From: Hydractinia symbiolongicarpus
Lineage: Eukaryota > Cnidaria > Hydrozoa > Anthoathecata > Hydractiniidae
Reading direction: 5' to 3'
DNA: 64,000 nt
NCBI RefSeq assembly: GCF_029227915.1
Contig: NC_079876.1
Location: forward strand, 8,930,001 to 8,994,000
The notes below the pieces were generated by a model that saw nothing but the letters and a program-made list of their open reading frames with translations, was not told the DNA's origin and searched no databases. Positions 36,099 to 49,072 of the stretch are shown piece by piece; position 1 is the first letter of the stretch, and each line of letters starts with the position of its first letter. The translations under genes were made by a program, and so were the position numbers.

Positions 36099-38736
36099 AA
36101 AGCCCATGAGACATGTAGTTTTTAAAAATGTTTTCATTTTTGATGAGACGCTGAATAAAAGAAATTTAATCGCCGGCAAACGAAAACCCGCGATTTCCCG
36201 TAAATCCCGGACTCGGCCCGTATAGTCAAAAGTATACAAGAAAAGTACCCAGTGAGTAAACTCATTTCCCAAACGAATTTTTAAATTATTTTTTCACCAC
36301 TAAAACGCATGAGACTTGTAGTTTTCAAAAATGTTTTCATTTTTGATGAGACGCTGAATAAAAGAAGTTTAATCGCCGGCAAACGAAAACTTGCGATTTC
36401 CCGTAAATCCCGGACTCGGCCCGTATAGTCAAAAGTATACAAAGAGAGTACCCAGGGTGTAAACTCATTTCCCGAACGATTTTTTAAATTATTTTTTCAC
36501 CACTAAAACGCATGAGACTTGTAGTTTTTAAAAATGTTTTCATTTTTGATGAGACGCTGAATAAAAGAAGTTTAATTGCCTGCAAACGAAAACCTGCAAT
36601 TTCCCGTAAATCCCTGACTCGGACCGTATAGTCAAAAGTATACAAAGAAAGTACCCAGGGAGTAAACTCATTTCCCAAACGATTTTTTAAATTATTATTT
36701 CACCACTAAAGCCCATAAGACTTGTAGTTTTCAAAAATGTTTTCATTTCTGATGAGACGCTGAATAAAAGAAGTTTAATCGCCGGCAAACGAAAACCCGC
36801 GATTTCCCCTAAATCCCGGACTCGGCCCGTATAGTCAAAAGTATACAAGAAAAGTACACAGTGAGTAAACTCATTTTCCGAACGAATTTTTAAATTATTT
36901 TTTCACCACTAAAACGCATGAGACTTGTAGTTTTCAAAAAAGTTTTCATTTTTGATGAGACGCTGAATAAAAGAAGTTTAATCGCCGGCAAACGAAAACC
37001 TGCGATTTCCCGTAAATCCCGGACTCGGCCCGTATAGTCAAAAGTATACAAGGAAAGTACGCAGGGAGTAAACTAATTTCCCAAACGATTTTTTAAATTA
37101 TTATTTCACCACTAAAGCCCATGAGACTTGTAGTTTTTAAAAATGTTTTCATTTTTGATGAGACGCTGAATAAAAGAAGTTTAATCGCCGGCAAACGAAT
37201 ACCCGCGATTTCCCGTAAATCCCGGACTCGGCCCGTACAGTCAAAAGTATACAAAGAAAGTACCCAGGAAGTAAACTCATTTCCCGAACGATTTTTTAAA
37301 TTATTTTTTCACCACTAAATCGCATGAGACTTGTAGTTTTCAGAATTTTTTTCATTTTTGATGAGACGCTTAATGAAAGTGGTTTAATCGCCGGCACACG
37401 AAAACCTGTGATTTCCCGTAAATCCCGGACTCGGCCCGTATAGTCAAAAGTATACAAAGAAAGTACCCAGGGTGTAAACTCATTTCTCGAACGATTTTTT
37501 AAATTATTTTTTCACCACTAAAACGCATGAGACTTGTAGTTTTCAAAAATGTTTTCATTTTTGATGAGACGCTGAATAAAAGAAGTTTAATTGCCTGCAA
37601 ACGAAAACCTGCAATTTCCCGTAAATCCCGGACTCGGACCGTATAGTCAAAAGTATACAAAGAGAGTACCCAGGGAGTAAACTCATTTCCCAAACGATTT
37701 TTTAAATTATTATTTCACCACTAAAGCCCATGAGACTTGTAGTTTTTAAAAATGTTTTCATTTTTGATGAGACGCTGAATAAAAGAAGTTTAATCGCCGG
37801 CAAACGAAAACCCGCGATTTCCCGTAAATCCCGGACTCGGCCCGTATAGTCAAAAGTATACAAGAAAAGTACACAGTGAGTAAACTCATTTTCCGAACGA
37901 ATTTTTAAATTATTTTTTCACCACTAAACGCATGAGACTTGTAGTTTTCAGAAATGTTTTCATTTTTGATGAGACGCTTAATGAAAGTGGTTTAATCGCC
38001 GGCAAACGAAAACCCGCGATTTCCCGTAAGTCCCGGGCTTGGCCCGTATAGTCGAATGTATACAAAGAAATTACCCTGTGAGTAAACTCATTTCCAAAAC
38101 GATTTTTTAAATTATCTTTTCACCACTAAAACGCTTGAGACTTGTGGTTTTCAAAAATGTTTTCATTTTTGATGAGACGCTAAATAAAAGAAGTTTAATC
38201 GCCGGCAAACAAAAACCCGCGACTTCCCGTAAATCCCGGACTCGGCCCGTATAGTCAAAAGTATACAAAGAAAGTAACCAGGGAGTAAACTCATTTCCCG
38301 AACGATTTTTTAAATTATTTTTTCACCACTAAAACGCATGAGACTTGTAGTTTTTAAAAATGTTTTCATTTTTGATGAGACGCTGAATAAAAGAAGTTTA
38401 ATTGCCTGCAAACGAAAACCTGCAATTTCCCGTAAATCCCTGACTCGGACCGTATAGTCAAAAGTATACAAAGAAAGTACCCAGGGAGTAAACTCATTTC
38501 CCAAACGATTTTTTAAATTATTATTTCACCACTAAAGCCCATAAGACTTGTAGTTTTCAAAAATGTTTTCATTTCTGATGAGACGCTGAATAAAAGAAGT
38601 TTAATCGCCGGCAAACGAAAACCCGCGATTTCCCGTAAATCCCGGACTCGGCCCGTATAGTCAAAAGTATACAAGAAAAGTACACAGTGAGTAAACTCAT
38701 TTTCCGAACGAATTTTTAAATTATTTTTTCACCACT

Positions 38737-40157
38737 AAAACGCATGAGACTTGTAGTTTTCAAAAAAGTTTTCATTTTTGATGAGACGCTGAATAAAAGA
38801 AGTTTAATCGCCGGCAAACGAAAACCTGCGATTTCCCGTAAATCCCGGACTCGGCCCGTATAGTCAAAAGTATACAAGGAAAGTACGCAGGGAGTAAACT
38901 AATTTCCCAAACGATTTTTTAAATTATTATTTCACCACTAAAGCCCATGAGACTTGTAGTTTTTAAAAATATTTTCATTTTTGATGAGACGCTGAATAAA
39001 AGAAGTTTAATCGCCGGCAAACGAATACCCGCGATTTCCCGTAAATCCCGGACTCGGCCCGTACAGTCAAAAGTATACAAAGAAAGTACCCAGGGTGTAA
39101 ACTCATTTCTCGAACGATTTTTTAAATTATTTTTTCACCACTAAAACGCATGAGACTTGTAGTTTTCAAAAATGTTTTCATTTTTGATGAGACGCTGAAG
39201 AAAAGAAGTTTAATCGCCGGCAAACGAAAACCTGCGATTTCCCGTAAATCCCGGACTCGGCCCGTATAGTCAAAAGTATACAAAGAAAGTACCCAGGGAG
39301 TAAACTCATTTCCCAAACGAATTTTTAAATTATTTTTTCACCACTAAAACGCATGAGACTTGTAGTTTTCAAAAATGTTTTCACTTTTGATGAGACGCTG
39401 AATAAAAGAAGTTTAATTGCCTGCAAACGAAAACCTGCAATTTCCCGTAAATCCCGGACTCGGACCGTATAGTCAAAAGTATACAAAGAGAGTACCCAGG
39501 GAGTAAACTCATTTCCCAAACGATTTTTTAAATTATTATTTCACCACTAAAGCCCATGAGACTTGTAGTTTTTAAAAATGTTTTCATTTTTGATGAGACG
39601 CTGAATAAAAGAAGTTTAATCGCCGGCAAACGAAAACCCGCGATTTCCCGTAAATCCCGGACTCGGCCCGTATAGTCAAAAGTATACAAGAAAAGTACAC
39701 AGTGAGTAAACTCATTTTCCGAACGAATTTTTAAATTATTTTTTCACCACTAAAACGCATGAGACTTGTAGTTTTCAGAAATGTTTTCATTTTTGATGAG
39801 ACGCTTAATGAAAGTGGTTTAATCGCCGGCAAACGAAAACCCGCGATTTCCCGTAAGTCCCGGGCTTGGCCCGTATAGTCGAATGTATACAAAGAAATTA
39901 CCCTGTGAGTAAACTCATTTCCAAAACGATTTTTTAAATTATCTTTTCACCACTAAAACGCTTGAGACTTGTGGTTTTCAAAAATGTTTTCATTTTTGAT
40001 GAGACGCTAAATAAAAGAAGTTTAATCGCCGGCAAACAAAAACCCGCGACTTCCCGTAAATCCCGGACTCGGCCCGTATAGTCAAAAGTATACAAAGAAA
40101 GTAACCAGGGAGTAAACTCATTTCCCGAACGATTTTTTGAATTATTTTTTCACCACT
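38737..40157 (+). repeat. Seven-monomer extension resembling 29.4-31.0 kb
   Basis: Monomers 38737 and the front of 38940 pair with 36911 and 37114 at 1,826 bp. From the tail of 38940 onward the sequence pairs with 29.95-31.02 kb at 9,131-9,132 bp, including gaagaaaagaag at 30.07/39.20 kb and gtaaccaggg. Monomer 38940-39142 is the hybrid that joins the two matches. This probably represents the original sequence that followed the block before it was duplicated. Confidence 0.75.
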
Positions 40158-40757
40158 AAAACGCATGAGACTTGTAGTTTTCAAAAATGTTTTCATTTTT
40201 GATGAGACGCTGAATAAAAGCAGTTTAATCGCTGGCAAACGAAATCCCGCGATTTCCCGTAAATCCCGGGCTTGGCCCGTATAGTCGAATGTATACAAAG
40301 AAAGTACCCAGGAAGTAAACTCATTTCCCGAACGATTTTTTAAATTTTTTTTCACCACTAAAACGCATGAGACTTGTAGTTTTCAAAAATGTTTTCATTT
40401 TTGATGAGACGCTTAATGAAAGAGGTTTAATCGCCGGCAAACGAAAACCCGCGATTTCCCCGGGCTTTGCCCATATAGTCGAATGTATACAAAGAAAGTA
40501 CCCTGTGAATAAACTCATTTCCAGAACGATTTTTTAAATTATTTTTTCACCACTAAAACGCATAAGACTTGTAGTTTTCAAAAATGTTTTCATTTCTGAT
40601 GAGACGCTGAATAAAAGAAGTTTAATCGCCGGCAAACGAAAACCCGCGATTTCCCGTAAATCCCGGGCTTGGCCCGTATAGTCAAAAGTATACAAAGATA
40701 GTACCGAGGGAGTAAACTCATTTCCCGAACGATTTTTTAATTCATTTTTTCACCACT
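40158..40757 (+). repeat. Second transition zone with a 195-bp monomer
   Basis: Three monomers start at 40158 (202 bp, gaataaaagcag, cgctggc, gaaatcccg), 40360 (195 bp) and 40555 (203 bp). The 195-bp monomer has the same 8-bp deletion and agagg change as the one at 17651. After this zone the monomer repertoire changes to the right-hand families. Confidence 0.8.
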
Positions 40758-43700
40758 AAAACGCATGAGACTTGTAGTTTTCAAAAATGTTTTCATTTTT
40801 GATGAGACGCTGAATAAAAGAAGTTTAATCGCCGGCAAACGAAAACCTGCGATTTCCCGTAAATCCCGGACTTGGCCCGTATAGTCAAAAGTAAACAAAG
40901 AAAGTACCCAGGGTGTAAACTCATTTCCCGAACAATTTTTTAAATTATTATTTCACCACTAAAGCCCATGAGACTTGTAGTATTTAAAAATATTTTCATT
41001 TTTGATGAGACGCTGAATAAAAGAAGTTTAATCGCCGGCAAACGAAAACCCGCGACTTCCCGTAAATCCCGGACTCGGCCCGTATAGTCAAAAATATATA
41101 AAGAAAGTACCCAGGGAGTAAACTCATTTCCCGAACGATTTTTTAAATTATTTTTTCACCACTAAAACGCATGAGACTTGTAGTTTTTAAAAATGTTTTC
41201 ATTTTTGATGAGACGCTGAATAAAAGAAGTTTAATTGCCGGCAAACGAAAACCCGCGTCTTCCCGTAAATCCCGGACTCGGCCCGTATAGTCAAAAGTAT
41301 ACAAAGAAAGTACCCAGGGAGTAAACTCATTTCCCAAACGATATTTTAAATTAATTTTCACCACTAAAACGCATGAGACTTGTAGTTTTCAGAAATCTTT
41401 TAATTTTTGATGAGACGCTTAATGAAAGTGGTTTAATCGCCGGCAAACGAAAACCTGCGATTTCCCGTAAATCCCGGACTCGGCCCGTATAGTCAAAAGT
41501 ATAGAAAGAAAGTACCCAGGCTGTAAACTCATTTCTCGAACGATTTTTTAAATTATTTTTTCACCACTAAAACGCATGAGACTTGTAGTTTTCAAAAATG
41601 TTTTCATTTTTGATGAGACGCTGAATAAAAGAAGTTTAATCGCCGGCAAACGAAAACCTGCGATTTCCGATAAATCCTGGACTCGGCCCGTATAGTCAAA
41701 GGTATACAAAGAAAGTTCCCAGGGAGTAAACTCGTTTCTCAAACGATTTTTTAAATTTATATTTTACCACTAAAGCCCATGAGACTTGTAGTTTTTAAAA
41801 ATGTTTTCATTTTTGATGAGACGCTGAATAAAAGAAGTTTAATCGCCGGCAAACGAAAACCCGCGATTTCCCGTAAATCCCGGTCTCGGCCCGTATAGTC
41901 AAAAGTATACAAGGAAAGTACCCAGTGAGTAAACTCATTTCCCTAACGAATTTTTAAATTATTTTTTCACCACTAAAACGCATGAGACTTGTAGTTTTCA
42001 AAAATGTTTTCATTTTTGATGAGACGCTGAATAAAAGAAGTTTAATCGCCGGCAAACGAAAACCTGCGATTTCCCGTAAATCCCGGACTCGGCCCGTATA
42101 GTCAAAAGTATACAAATAAAAAAGTACCCAGGGAGTAAACTCATTTCCCAAACGATTATTTAAATTATTATTTCACCACTAAAACCCATGAGACTTGTAG
42201 TTTTTAAAAATGTTTTCATTTTTGATGAGACGCAGAATAAAAGAAGTTTAATCGCCGGCAAACGAAAACCCGCGATTTCCCGTAAATCCCGGACTCGGCC
42301 CGTATAGTCAAAAGTATACAAGGAAAGTACCCAGTGAGTAAACTCATTTCCCAAACGAATTTTTAAATTATTTTTTCACCACTAAAACGCATCAGACTTG
42401 TAGTTTTCAGAAATGTTTTCATTTTTGATGAGACGCTTAATAAAAGGGGTTTAATCGCCGGCAAAGAAAACCCGCGATTTCCCGTAAATCCTGGGCTTGG
42501 CCCGTATAGTCAAAAGTATACAAAGAAAGTACCCAGGGTGTAAACTCATTTCCCGAACGATTTTTTAAATTATTATTTCACCACTAAAGCCCATGAGACT
42601 TGCAGTATTTGAAAATATTTTTATTTTTGATGAGACGCTGAATAAAAGAAGTTTAATCGCCGGCAAACGAAAACCTGCGATTTCCCGTAAATCCCGGACT
42701 CGGCCGTATAATCAAAAGTATACAAAGAAAGTACCCAGGGTGTAAACTCATTTCCCGAACAATTTTTTAAATTATTATTTCACCACTAAAGCCCATGAGA
42801 CTTGTAGTATTTAAAAATATTTTCATTTTTGATGAGACGCTGAATAAAAGAAGTTTAATCGCCGGCAAACGAAAACCCGCGACTTCCCGTAAATCCCGGA
42901 CTCGGCCCGTATAGTCAAAAGTATACAAAGAAAGTACCCAGGGAGTAAACTCATTTCCCGAACGATTTTTTAAATTATTTTTTCACCACTAAAACGCATG
43001 AGACTTGTAGTTTTTAAAAATGTTTTCATTTTTGATGAGACGCTGAATAAAAGAAGTTTAATTGCCGGCAAACGAAAACCCGCGTCTTCCCGTAAATCCC
43101 GGACTCGGCCTGTATAGTCAAAAGTATACAGAGAAAGTACCCAGGGAGTAAACTCATTTCCCAAACGATATTTTAAATTAATTTTCACCACTAAAACGCA
43201 TGAGACTTGTAGTTTTCAGAAATCTTTTAATTTTTGATGAGACGCTTAATGAAAGTGGTTTAATCGCCGGCAAACGAAAACCTGCGATTTCCCGTAAATC
43301 CCGAACTCGGCCGGTATAGTCAAAAGTATAGAAAGAAAGTACCCAGGCTGTAAACTCATTTCTCGAACGATTTTTTAAATTATTTTTTCACCACTAAAAC
43401 GCATGAGACTTGTAGTTTTCAAAAATGTTTTCATTTTTGATGAGACGCTGAATAAAAGAAGTTTAATCGCCGGCAAACGAAAACCTGCGATTTCCCGTAA
43501 ATCCCGGACTTGGCCCGTATACTCAAAAGTAAACAAAGAAAGTACCCAGGGTGTAAACTCATTTCCCGAACAATTTTTTAAATTATTATTTCACCACTAA
43601 AGCCCATGAGACTTGTAGTATTTAAAAATATTTTCATTTTTGATGAGACGCTGAATAAAAGAAGTTTAATCGCCGGCAAACGAAAACCCGCGACTTCCCG

Positions 43701-46030
43701 TAAATCCCGGACTCGGCCCGTATAGTCAAAAATATATAAAGAAAGTACCCAGGGAGTAAACTCATTTCCCGAACGATTTTTTAAATTATTTTTTCACCAC
43801 TAAAACGCATGAGACTTGTAGTTTTTAAAAATGTTTTCATTTTTGATGAGACGCTGAATAAAAGAAGTTTAATTGCCGGCAAACGAAAACCCGCGTCTTC
43901 CCGTAAATCCCGGACTCGGCCCGTATAGTCAAAAGTATACAAAGAAAGTACCCAGGGAGTAAACTCATTTCCCAAACGATATTTTAAATTAATTTTCACC
44001 ACTAAAACGCATGAGACTTGTAGTTTTCAGAAATCTTTTAATTTTTGATGAGACGCTTAATGAAAGTGGTTTAATCGCCGGCAAACGAAAACCTGCGATT
44101 TCCCGTAAATCCCGGACTCGGCCCGTATAGTCAAAAGTATAGAAAGAAAGTACCCAGGCTGTAAACTCATTTCTCGAACGATTTTTTAAATTATTTTTTC
44201 ACCACTAAAACGCATGAGACTTGTAGTTTTCAAAAATGTTTTCATTTTTGATGAGACGCTGAATAAAAGAAGTTTAATCGCCGGCAAACGAAAACCTGCG
44301 ATTTCCGATAAATCCTGGACTCGGCCCGTATAGTCAAAGGTATACAAAGAAAGTTCCCAGGGAGTAAACTCGTTTCTCAAACGATTTTTTAAATTTATAT
44401 TTTACCACTAAAGCCCATGAGACTTGTAGTTTTTAAAAATGTTTTCATTTTTGATGAGACGCTGAATAAAAGAAGTTTAATCGCCGGCAAACGAAAACCC
44501 GCGATTTCCCGTAAATCCCGGTCTCGGCCCGTATAGTCAAAAGTATACAAGGAAAGTACCCAGTGAGTAGACTCATTTCCCTAACGAATTTTTAAATTAT
44601 TTTTTCACCACTAAAACGCATGAGACTTGTAGTTTTCAAAAATGTTTTCATTTTTGATGAGACGCTGAATAAAAGAAGTTTAATCGCCGGCAAACGAAAA
44701 CCTGCGATTTCCCGTAAATCCCGGACTCGGCCCGTATAGTCAAAAGTATACAAAGAAAGTACCCAGGGAGTAAACTCATTTCCCAAACGATTATTTAAAT
44801 TATTATTTCACCACTAAAGCCCATGAGACTTGTAGTTTTTAAAAATGTTTTCATTTTTGATGAGACGCAGAATAAAAGAAGTTTAATCGCCGGCAAACGA
44901 AAACCCGCGATTTCCCGTAAATCCCGGACTCGGCCCGTATAGTCAAAAGTATACAAGGAAAGTACCCAGTGAGTAAACTCATTTCCCAAACGAATTTTTA
45001 AATTATTTTTTCACCACTAAAACGCATCAGACTTGTAGTTTTCAGAAATGTTTTCATTTTTGATGAGACGCTTAATAAAAGGGGTTTAATCGCCGGCAAA
45101 GAAAACCCGCGATTTCCCGTAAATCCCGGGCTTGGCCCGTATAGTCAAAAGTATACAAAGAAAGTACCCAGGGTGTAAACTCATTTCCCGAACGATTTTT
45201 TAAATTATTATTTCACCACTAAAGCCCATGAGACTTGCAGTATTTGAAAATATTTTTATTTTTGATGAGACGCTGAATAAAAGAAGTTTAATCGCCGGCA
45301 AACGAAAACCTGCGATTTCCCGTAAATCCCGGACTCGGCCGTATAATCAAAAGTATACAAAGAAAGTACCCAGGGTGTAAACTCATTTCCCGAACAATTT
45401 TTTAAATTATTATTTCACCACTAAAGCCCATGAGACTTGTAGTATTTAAAAATATTTTCATTTTTGATGAGACGCTGAATAAAAGAAGTTTAATCGCCGG
45501 CAAACGAAAACCCGCGACTTCCCGTAAATCCCGGACTCGGCCCGTATAGTCAAAAGTATACAAAGAAAGTACCCAGGGAGTAAACTCATTTCCCGAACGA
45601 TTTTTTAAATTATTTTTTCACCACTAAAACGCATGAGACTTGTAGTTTTTAAAAATGTTTTCATTTTTGATGAGACGCTGAATAAAAGAAGTTTAATTGC
45701 CGGCAAACGAAAACCCGCGTCTTCCCGTAAATCCCGGACTCGGCCTGTATAGTCAAAAGTATACAGAGAAAGTACCCAGGGAGTAAACTCATTTCCCAAA
45801 CGATATTTTAAATTAATTTTCACCACTAAAACGCATGAGACTTGTAGTTTTCAGAAATCTTTTAATTTTTGATGAGACGCTTAATGAAAGTGGTTTAATC
45901 GCCGGCAAACGAAAACCTGCGATTTCCCGTAAGTCCCGAACTCGGCCCGTATAGTCAAAAGTATAGAAAGAAAGTACCCAGGCTGTAAACTCATTTCTCG
46001 AACGATTTTTTAAATTATTTTTTCACCACT
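40758..46030 (+). repeat. Tandem 13-monomer duplication (2,638 and 2,635 bp)
   Basis: Copy 1 is 40758-43395 and copy 2 is 43396-46030, 13 monomers each. Rare variants pair at 2,638 bp: agtaaacaaag, caaaaatatata (41.09/43.73 kb), cgcgtcttccc, aatcttttaattt, ccgataaatcctgg and gacgcagaat. The 3-bp difference is an insertion in the monomer at 41975. Some sites differ in the other direction (for example cagagaaag at 43.13 and 45.76 kb), so exchange continued after duplication. Confidence 0.87.
41975..42180 (+). repeat. 206-bp monomer with a 3-bp insertion
   Basis: The usual atacaaagaaagtaccc reads atacaaataaaaaagtaccc, three bases longer. The partner monomer at 44613 is 203 bp with the usual sequence, so the insertion arose in copy 1 after the 13-monomer duplication or was lost in copy 2. 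Confidence 0.88.
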
Positions 46031-48057
46031 AAAACGCATGAGACTTGTAGTTTTCAAAAATGTTTTCATTTTTGATGAGACGCTGAATAAAAGAAGTTTA
46101 ATCGCCGGCAAACGAAAACCTGCGATTTCCGATAAATCCCGGACTCGGCCCGTATAGTCAAAGGTATACAAAGAAAGTTCCCAGGGAGTAAACTCATTTC
46201 TCAAACGATTTTTTAAATTTATATTTTACCACTAAAGCCCATGAGATTTGTAGTTTTTAAAAATGTTTTCATTTTTGATGAGACGCTGAATAAAAGAAGT
46301 TTAATCGCCGGCAAACGAAAACCTGCGATTTCCGATAAATCCCGGACTCGGCCCGTATAGTCAAAGGTATACAAAGAAAGTTCCCAGGGAGTAAACTCAT
46401 TTCTCAAACGATTTTTTAAATTTATATTTTACCACTAAAGCCCATGAGATTTGTAGTTTTTAAAAATGTTTTCATTTTTGATGAGACGCTGAATAAAAGA
46501 AGTTTAATCGCCGGCAAACGAAAACCCGCGATTTCCCGTAAATCCCGGTCTCGGCCCGTATAGTCAAAAGTATACAAGGAAAGTACCCAGTGAGTAAACT
46601 CATTTCCCTAACGAATTTTTAAATTACTTTTTCACCACTAAAACGCATGAGACTTGTAGTTTTCAGAAATGTTTTCATTTTTGATGAGACGCTTAATAAA
46701 AGGGGTTTAATCGCCGGCAAAGAAAACCCGCGATTTCCCGTAAATCCCGGGCTTGGCCCGTATAGTCAAAAGTATACAAAGAAAGTACCCAGGGTGTAAA
46801 CTCACTTCCCGAACGATTTTTTAAATTATTATTTCACCACTAAAGCCCATGAGACTTGCAGTATTTGAAAATATTTTTATTTTTGATGAGACGCTGAATA
46901 AAAGAAGTTTAATCGCCGGCAAACGAAAACCTGCGATTTCCCGTAAATCCCGGACTCGGCCGTATAATCAAAAGTACACAAAGAAAGTACCCAGGGTGTA
47001 AACTCATTTCCCGAACAATTTTTTAAATTATTATTTCACCACTAAAGCCCATGAGACTTGTAGTATTTAAAAATATTTTCATTTTTGATGAGACGCTGAA
47101 TAAAAGAAGTTTAATCGCCGGCAAACGAAAACCCGCCACTTCCCGTAAATCCCGGACTCGGCCCGTATAGTCAAAAGTATACAAAAAAAGTACCCAGGGA
47201 GTAAACTCATTTCCCGAACGACTTTTTAAATTATTTTTTCACCACTAAAACGCATGAGACTTGTAGTTTTTAAAAATGTTTTCATTTTTGATGAGACGCT
47301 GAATAAAAGAAGTTTAATTGCCGGCAAACGAAAACCCGCGTCTTCCCGTAAATCCCGGACTCGGCCCGTATAGTCAAAAGTATACAGAGAAAGTACCCAG
47401 GGAGTAAACTCATTTCCCAAACGATATTTTAAATTAATTTTCACCACTAAAACGCATGAGACTTGTAGTTTTCAGAAATCTTTTAATTTTTGATGAGACG
47501 CTTAATGAAAGTGGTTTAATCGCCGGCAAACGAAAACCTGCGATTTCCCGTAAATCCCGAACTCGGCCCGTATAGTCAAAAGTATAGAAAGAAAGTACCC
47601 AGGCTGTAAACTCATTTAACGAACGATTTTTTAAATTATTTTTTCACCACTAAAACGCATGAGACTTGTAGTTTTCAAAAATGTTTTTATTTTTGATGAG
47701 ACGCTGAATAAAAGAAGTTTAATCGCCGGCAAACGAAAACCTGCGATTTCCGATAAATCCCGGACTCGGCCCGTATAGTCAAAGGTATACAAAGAAAGTT
47801 CCCAGGGAGTAAACTCATTTCTCAAACGATTTTTTAAATTTATATTTTACCACTAAAGCCCATGAGATTTGTAGTTTTTAAAAATGTTTTCATTTTTGAT
47901 GAGACGCTGAATAAAAGAAGTTTAATCGCCGGCAAACGAAAACCCGCGATTTCCCGTAAATCCCGGTCTCGGCCCGTATAGTCAAAAGTATAGAAAGAAA
48001 GTACCCAGGGAGTAAACTCATTTCCCAAACGATTATTTAAATTATTATTTCACCACT
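46031..48057 (+). repeat. Third, truncated copies of the region 3 unit (8-monomer period)
   Basis: Monomers 46031-47651 form an eight-monomer unit of 1,621 bp that restarts at 47652 and breaks in the hybrid at 47855-48057. Shared changes are ccgataaatccc, gtatacaaagaaagttccc, aaatttatattttacc and catgagatttg. The monomer at 46234 is a hybrid with an aaagccc front and the ccgataaa back of its neighbour, adding one monomer. The unit matches 44.2-46.0 kb with some monomers absent. Confidence 0.75.
47855..48057 (+). repeat. Hybrid monomer ending the 8-monomer block
   Basis: The front matches 46437 (catgagatttg, cggtctcgg). The tail changes to agtatagaaagaaag, gggagtaaac and acgattattt, as in the monomers leading to the gacgcagaat type. 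The following monomer at 48058 has gacgcagaat, which fits the joined tail. Confidence 0.72.
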
Positions 48058-49072
48058 AAAGCCCATGAGACTTGTAGTTTTTAAAAATGTTTTCATTTTT
48101 GATGAGACGCAGAATAAAAGAAGTTTAATCGCCGGCAAACGAAAACCCGCGATTTCCCGTAAATCCCGGACTCGGCCCGTATAGTCAAAAGTATACAAGG
48201 AAAGTACCCAGTGAGTAAACTCATTTCCCGAACGAATTTTTAAATTATTTTTTCACCACTAAAACGCATCAGACTTGTAGTTTTCAAAAATGTTTTCATT
48301 TTTGATGAGACGCTTAATAAAAGTGGTTTAATCGCCGGCAAAGAAAACCCGCGATTTCCCGTAAATCCCGGGCTTGGCCGGTATAGTCGAATGTATACAA
48401 AGAAAGTACCCTGTGAGTAAACTCATTTCCAAAACGATTTTTTAAATTATCTTTTCACCACTAAAACGCTTGAGACTTGTAGTTTTCAAAAATGTTTTCA
48501 TTTTTGATGAGACGCTGAATAAAAGAAGTTTAATCGCCGGCAAACGAAAACCCGCCATTTCCTGTAAACCCCGGACTCGGCCCGCATAGTCAAAAGTATA
48601 CAAAGAAAGTACCCAGGGAGTAAACTCATTTCCCGAACGATTTTTTAAATTATTTTTTCACCACTAAAACGCATGAGACTTGTAGTTTTTAAAAATGTTT
48701 TCATTTTTTGATGAGACGCTGAATAAAAGAAGTTTAATCACCGGCAAACGAAAACCTGCGATTTCCCGTAAATCCCGGACTCGGCCCGTATAGTCAAAAG
48801 TATACAAAGAAAGTACCCAGGGTGTAAACTCATTTCCCGAACGATTTTTTAAATTATTATTTCACCACTAAAGCCCATGAGACTTGTAGTATTTAAAAAT
48901 ATTTTCATTTTTGATGAGACGCTGAATAAAAGAAGTTTAATTGCCGGCAAACGAAAACCTGCGATTTCCCGTAAATCCCGGACTCGGACCGTATAGTCAA
49001 AAGTATACAAAGAAAGTACCCAGGGTGTAAACTCATTTCCCGAACGATTTTTTAAATTATTATTTCACCACT
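48058..49072 (+). repeat. Mixed five-monomer stretch
   Basis: Monomers start at 48058 (gacgcagaat), 48261 (cttaataaaagtgg, 202 bp), 48463 (cgcttgag with cccgcc), 48666 (204 bp, cattttttgatg, aatcaccgg) and 48870 (agtattt with aattgcc and ggaccg). These are recognisable types in no regular order. The last one starts the region that is repeated at 60.7 kb. Confidence 0.7.

Larger units (their letters stand above)
31500..38760 (+). repeat. Second copy of the long segmental duplication
   Basis: This block follows the first copy with pairing distances that step down: 12,174 bp up to about 33.0 kb, 8,320 from about 33.3 kb, 8,117 after 34.27 kb, 7,508 after 35.9 kb and 7,305 after 37.52 kb. The last three steps are losses of one, three and one monomers. 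Variants such as gtgtaacctc, gacttttagctttt, cgccacttccc with gaaattaccc, and gcacacgaaaacctgtg are shared in order. The end meets monomer 38737, the equivalent of the junction monomer front. Confidence 0.82.

Noticed and set aside
19258-38760. Possibility that the long near-identical duplications are assembly artefacts
   Set aside because: Not excluded, but the copies differ by private substitutions and by clean whole-monomer deletions with hybrid junctions, which fits real divergence better than a simple assembly repeat. Read depth would settle it.
39990-40358. Longest open frame, 122 codons on the minus strand, and two 102-codon frames at 12817-13125 and 13831-14139
   Set aside because: They arise where a 1-bp indel or substitution in the A/T tail lets the frame run across a monomer boundary. 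The content is still satellite, and copies without the indel do not keep the frame.
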